From: Glandiceps talaboti
Taxonomy: Eukaryota; Hemichordata; Enteropneusta; Spengelidae
Length of the DNA stretch: 64,000 bases
Direction of reading: 5' to 3'
Assembly (NCBI RefSeq): GCF_964340395.1
Contig: NC_135557.1
Location: 26,134,114-26,198,113 of the forward strand
A model generated the notes under the pieces. The model was not told where the DNA came from. It saw only the letters and a program-made list of their open reading frames with translations, and did no database searches. The position numbers and the translations under genes were made by a program. Positions 1 through 64,000 of this stretch are shown in pieces (the first letter of the stretch is position 1; each line of letters opens with the position of its first letter).

Positions 1-435
1 ACGAAAACATGATATTGTGCAAAGGCAGGTGGTACAGTTGGACCATAGACAAATCATATCTTTAAAACGAAATGATGTCAATTTTAGCGATTTGATATCA
101 GTTCAGTCCCACTCGAACTGTACTACGGTGTGAGACCACTTTGACCTTTATACAACATTGCCTCCTCTATGTATAATAGCCCCTCCCACATGTCCCATAA
201 TCACCGGCAACTTGTACTATACAAACAAAAGAACATCGTAACCATTTCAACATTTTTTTGCACGAACTGACATTTATACTTTTCCACTATATATTGTTGT
301 TGCCGAACAACACAGAATTTGGTTGATTTGTTGTCTCTGGGTTAAAGTTGTGTTGGTATTGCGAAATTTCTAGGGCAAACTTCAGCGTGGAAATTTCCCG
401 GGAAATCGGGGCAAATGTTAGTCAGTGAATGGGCA
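1..435. other. Upstream region without recognised gene
   Basis: I see no credible coding exon or RNA gene. The sequence is AT-rich and low in tandem repeats compared with the rest of the window. It is the presumed 5' flank or part of the 5' UTR of the pump gene. Confidence 0.5.
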
Positions 436-468
436 TATAATTTGCATATTGATTGACATTCTCAGACA
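436..468 (+). promoter_or_regulatory. Possible core promoter: TATA-like box plus initiator
   Basis: A TATAA word lies at 436-440 and a TCAGAC initiator-like word around 462-467, about 28 bp apart. This would leave a 5' UTR of roughly 46 nt before the start codon. A POU octamer (ATTTGCAT, 440-447) overlaps the TATA region. This is an inference from spacing only; a TSS further upstream is equally possible. Confidence 0.25.
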
Positions 469-509
469 CGTGAACAGGAGCGTCACATTCTCCCTCGTCA
501 GTATTCATC

Positions 510-59272
<58,763 letters not shown>

Positions 59273-59306
59273 TCCCACATGTCATCGCTTCCTGCAGGAA
59301 CATTCC

Positions 59307-59312
59307 AATAAA
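59307..59312 (+). terminator. Candidate proximal poly(A) signal AATAAA
   Basis: First canonical hexamer after the stop codon. It would give an unusually short 3' UTR. Confidence 0.35.
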
Positions 59313-62300
59313 AGAACAAAAACTTTGCATCAGATCTCACCAACATCATCTAGTACTACTAACATTTTGGAGTTCTCTGCAGGATCTGAATTATCCACCC
59401 CATTACTAGAATGGTTAACGCCATTTCCTAGTTCTCACAGTAATAAAATGGTGTCAACCATTTACATTATAGGGGTGGGTAGGTAAACTTTACACCATAT
59501 GCAATGTAGTGTTATGTAATGGTTGTTCTTTAAAACAGGGTTCAAGGTTATATGGTTATTTAACATTGAGCTTAAAAAAACACTAATGGGGTGGACAGTC
59601 AAACTAAAAAAAAGAAAAATGTTAACAAAATACCAAAAATAAGAGAAAGAGTTAGTGTACCAAATGAAAATAATGAATAATGAATTCCTGAAGTATGAGC
59701 GTTAAAATTCTTAAATTGTTTCAATCTTGACAGTTTTTCTGAAAAATTGATTGTTTCTTTCTGTGAACTTGTTTCCTTCTGTGTCAACCTGTTACTGTGA
59801 TGATAATTTCAGTTTCTATGTGAACCAACTGTTGCCATGGTAATACTTTCAGTTGCCATGGTGATGTCAACAGTTTTTCTCATTTGGATATGTAACTTAT
59901 TGAGGTTTGGTCTACTTCATATTTTAGACATTTTGATTTTAAAAATGAAAAAGAAAATGAGTTATGAACGGTAGCATCAAGTGTTGTAAAGTTTAAAATG
60001 ATGTTTCATTAAAAAAAGAAAGACTTAATAGTGAAATAAAATGAATGAGTAGAACAGGCCGTGAAAACAAAACTTTCTGTGAGAGAGAAAACGATGTAAA
60101 AATTGAAGTAAATACTCATTGCATTTCCAATTGCGGTATGACATATTTTTCACGTTTTGTCAAGATAGACATAGACCGTCTACAGACATTAGTTCAGAGT
60201 TTTAAAGTTATTATGCCACAAACCTGTAACTATAGTTACTATCTGTACTAGCAATGTACAAGCTTACAAACGAGGCTTTGGAAATACCGTGTGCAAACCT
60301 TGGAACATATCTGATAATTTTAAAAGTAGAGCACTACATTTGAATATTATGATGTCATGGGTTCTGTGACCAATCAGCTTCTAGGTAGCCTTTACCTATG
60401 GTGAATACTAAAGATTAGGCTGTGGTTACAGGCTGTTGTAAATGAGAATTGTGAATTAATGTCTGTAGACTGGTAAACTGTAGACAATGTTAATATTCAC
60501 TGTAACTATAGGAGCAATGTTCACCATTCTTTTAAGAAGAATTTGAAAATTGATTGAATTTACATATTAAAACTTTAATTCACAATATTTTTTTGTTTTT
60601 AGTTAATCATGTTTTTGTTACTCCCATCAATGAAATCTTTCCAGTGTCAATAATTGATAAAACAGCAACCAAATATATCTGTAATCTTTTTTCTTGTTGT
60701 TTTTTCTCTCTGAAATTTTAATGTTTGCTCTCTGCACCTGTACTGCCAGTGCCAAACAGCTGTAATAAGCTTGATTTTGATTGGCTGTGCTGATTGATCT
60801 TTGACCTCAATTTGTTCCATGTTACCATACTGATGCAATCTATTTTACTGGCTATTGTGGATCTCTCAAGACAGGATGGTTTTGTCTGACCTGTTGATGA
60901 CTACAGATATATTTGGCTGCTGATTCATGATGTAAATATGTAATTTGTTCCCCCCTTCCAAAGTTGTACATCATAATTGCTTTTAAAAAGAAAATTTCTT
61001 GTGTGTCAGTTTTCATTTATTCTGTGTTTTCAAATTGGTGTGTAGATTTGACAATTGAAGTAATTTGACCAAGAAAGATTATTAAGCAATATGATAGACA
61101 AAAGGAAGATCTAGGACTTTTTTTTTAGTTCAGTCTTCAATTTATTGAAGTTTTTGTGTCGTTTGCCCATTTATCACTTTTATGCCATGTCTAATGTTGT
61201 GTCATGTCATGCAAAATTTGCATGTAATTAGCATATTGCTGATCAACAGCAGCATATCATGGCATGAATGGCATCATCTCTTGCTTGTACAGTAGAGGGG
61301 GCTATTGCAGTTCACCATCACATGGTATGAAAAGCATTATCTATTGCTTGTTCTCAGTCAGGCCACTAGAGGGCATATCAACTCCTGACTTATATACTTC
61401 TTGTACTGATAACTCTTTAAAAACTCAATATTCCAGTTGTAAAGGAAAAGCACATCGCATAGTTCAGTTTGTTCATGTGGAAGTTGTTAGTCTGTTAATG
61501 CACAATTTTCAAATGACACTAACACCAAAATTCACAATTTTTAAATGATTCCTAAGTATAGAGTTTTGTTACCCCATGCTTTTGTTTTCTGAATATCAAC
61601 AATATGGCTATCACAGTTTTATATATTTCCAACACAAATCTAGAAATGTATGAACATATTTGTTATATACTATATAGACATTGAAATGGCAATGCAGTTG
61701 TTTTTAAGAATATTTAGAGGGTAAATTGAGAAGCAATTTTAACCTTATATGCGTGTGTATATTTCTCCTCCACAATCTGGAATATTGAGATCATCATGTG
61801 TTCATTGTGTAATTACCACAACAGTTAGTTTTAGTCACTGGCCAGTCAGATTTAAAAAGTTGTTTCTCTGTCAACAAGCTGTTCTCTTCTGACAGTGATT
61901 CCTTCATGCATTTCAAGCTCCCACTTTCACCATGGAGAGAAACTATTTTTTTTATCTGTATGCCTCAAATATGAGATGTTTACTTCTTGATAATTTTTAA
62001 CTAATTTCTGTAGGGTTTAGTGTATACTGGTTGCCATTAGCAACATGGTTTGAGTGACATCTTAGGTCTTTCATGTATAATAAAATTATTTTAGTTGAAA
62101 TACTAAAAATTAGAGAGAGAAAAAATAGTGGTGAAAATGCCCCAAACAAATGAAAATATAGATTTTTTTGGACATCCAGAACCTCCCAGTTATTGTGATG
62201 CATGCTTTTTACATCCATTTAGTGTGGGTTGCTTTTATTTATGGTTCAAATTATGATAAATATCGCCACCAATGGATAGTACAGATCATTATTATTATGA

Positions 62301-62865
62301 AGATGTTCTGTAATTTAAAAAATAAAATCAATTTTCATCCATTTTGCCCAAATCCTCGGCATTAAGTGACTAATATGGACCCATCAAGTCACTAACAAAT
62401 CAAAATGACATAGAAAGAAAAACATCCACTTTGAAATAATCTAAATGCTATAATAAAATCTGCTTTTAGAACTCATAGCCAAATGCTTGTCACCAAAATG
62501 GGCTAAACTATTTGTATGTAGGGGTGGTCAACCTGTACCTCAGAAAGGGCATTGCTGTATAGTTGTATTCTAATTGCTGCGGATGATGTTCAAATGTTTG
62601 CTGTTGGCTTTCTTTGACTTTGAATGTGCAAAACTAAAATAATAATAATTAATTCCATGGTGCAAAGTTGATTATTATTCAGGATGAAATTTTATTGAAA
62701 TTTTTTGTACAATTACTGACAATTTTTTTCGTTCTCCATTTTTTTACCGATATTGTTCAAATGTGAATGATGTGTTTAGAATATTCTGGTTTTTTCTTGA
62801 ATCTTAATGCTTTCTCTATATTATGATTCCTGCATTGTACTTTGTGTTTCAAATCCCATGTAATG

Positions 62866-62871
62866 AATAAA
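62866..62871 (+). terminator. Candidate distal poly(A) signal AATAAA
   Basis: Canonical hexamer followed within about 30 bp by a T-rich stretch (CTGTTTTCATGTCT). It would imply a 3.6-kb 3' UTR. Confidence 0.35.
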
Positions 62872-62890
62872 ACATAGTCACAACCACAAC

Positions 62891-63322
62891 AATACTGTTT
62901 TCATGTCTAATAATATGTATTCTTAACAAAATACAGTTCTAATGAGGTTGCTTTAGTGTTTCACTCATTTGGCATAACATTTTTTACACACACTTGGACA
63001 ACTTCAAATACAAGACAAACCGTCATGGAGGTGCCAGGCACAGTTTGCATGTAGAAACAGACAAGTGAATATATTGGTTATCAGTGGGAAGTCAAAGACC
63101 TTAAACATCAAGATCATGTGTAATATTTTTACTGTCAGTGTAAAAGAATAGCAATGCTTTCTCACTCAGATGTGATTGGGTAAAGGATCCTGCTGTGTAT
63201 GTTGTCACTGTTATTGAAGTCTGGAGGTGAAATGTGTCCCATGAGTGAAACACCAAGCCAACACCATTTCTACTGCAATGATCATGGTTCCAAGAACCAC
63301 AGTGGGCAATGTGTATGCCTCT
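62891..63322. other. Downstream sequence, no recognised feature
   Basis: Unique AT-rich sequence. A short antisense open frame overlaps the start of the following repeat; I see no gene. Confidence 0.5.
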
Positions 63323-64000
63323 GTCCATAGATGTAGTCACTGCTGGGTCTATGTACAAATGGGTGTGTCTCTGTGTGTATGTCTGTGTCCATAGATGTAG
63401 TCACTGCTGGGTCTATGTACAAATGGGTGTGTCTCTGTGTGTATGTCTGTGTCCATAGATGTAGTCACTGCTGGGTCTATGTACAAATGGGTGTGTCTCT
63501 GTGTGTATGTCTGTGTCCATAGATGTAGTCACTGCTTGGTCTATGTACAAATGGGTGTGTCTCTGTGTGTATGTCTGTGTCCATAGATGTAGTCACTGCT
63601 GGGTCTATGTACAAATGGGTGTGTCTCTGTGTGTATGTCTGTGTCCATAGATGTAGTCACTGCTGGGCCTATGTACAAATGGGTGTGTCTCTGTGTGTAT
63701 GTCTGTGTCCATAGATGTAGTCACTGCTGGGTCTATGTACAAATGGGTGTGTCTCTGTGTGTGTGTCTGTGTCCATAGATGTAGTCACTGCTTGGTCTAT
63801 GTACAAATGGGTGTGTCTCTGTGTGTATGTCTGTGTCCATAGATGTAGTCACTGCTGGGCCTATGTACAAATGGGTGTGTCTCTGTGTGTATGTCTGTGT
63901 CCATAGATGTAGTCACTGCTGGGTCTATGTACAAATGGGTGTGTCTCTGTGTGTATGTCTGTGTCCATAGATGTAGTCACTGCTTGGTCTATGTACAAAT
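63323..64000. repeat. 64-bp minisatellite, more than 10 copies, runs off the window
   Basis: Unit containing TCCATAGATGTAGTCACTGC, TGTACAAATGGG and TGTGTCTCTGTGTGTATGTC. Copies are nearly identical, differing mainly at TGGGTCT/TTGGTCT/TGGGCCT. Confidence 0.97.

Larger units (their letters stand above)
59273..62890 (+). other. 3' UTR and/or downstream flank
   Basis: AT-rich unique sequence without tandem arrays, in contrast to the introns. Possible poly(A) signals AATAAA at 59307-59312 (only 35 nt after the stop), 60035-60040 and 62866-62871. Which is used cannot be told from sequence. No coding potential that I recognise. Confidence 0.5.

Overview
The window holds one large protein gene on the + strand, read almost end to end: the catalytic alpha subunit of a Na+/K+-ATPase (P-type ATPase, class IIC). 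I could assemble 20 constitutive coding exons from the start codon at 510 to the stop at 59270-59272. All splice as GT-AG and all join in frame to a 1036-residue protein ending in the Tyr-Tyr typical of the family. A 21st exon is a second, diverged copy of exon 6 (6a at 40280-40414, 6b at 40946-41080). The copies have identical length and phase, so they look like mutually exclusive alternatives.

The genome is animal, AT-rich and crowded with micro- and minisatellites. Exon sizes are very close to vertebrate ATP1A genes, but some neighbouring vertebrate exons are fused here. With the abundant ACATGTACATGT-type words and the tandem repeats at splice junctions, this suggests a marine invertebrate deuterostome such as amphioxus or a hemichordate. 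That placement is an inference, not a proof.

Layout: 1-509 upstream sequence and probable promoter; 510-542 exon 1 (11 codons); 543-36575 a 36-kb first intron with no protein gene that I can support, but with tandem arrays, hairpins, two non-autonomous DNA transposons with 5-bp target duplications, and a cluster of palindromic transcription-factor-like sites near its start; 36576-59272 the other exons, in short introns mostly filled by minisatellites; 59273 to about 62890 probable 3' UTR or flank without tandem arrays; 63323-64000 a 64-bp minisatellite running off the window.

Two things go beyond an ordinary pump gene. First, four essentially identical 83-nt copies of a C/D-box snoRNA lie in introns 2, 3, 5 and 13, so the gene doubles as a snoRNA host. 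The antisense element next to its D' box fits the conserved 28S rRNA segment methylated by the yeast snR78 / vertebrate U52 type. Second, in at least six introns (3, 4, 7, 12, 17, 19) the repeated sequence is a copy of the exon's own 3' end, usually with its 5' splice site. Arrays have thus grown out of exon-intron junctions and leave rows of decoy donors, some intact and some mutated.
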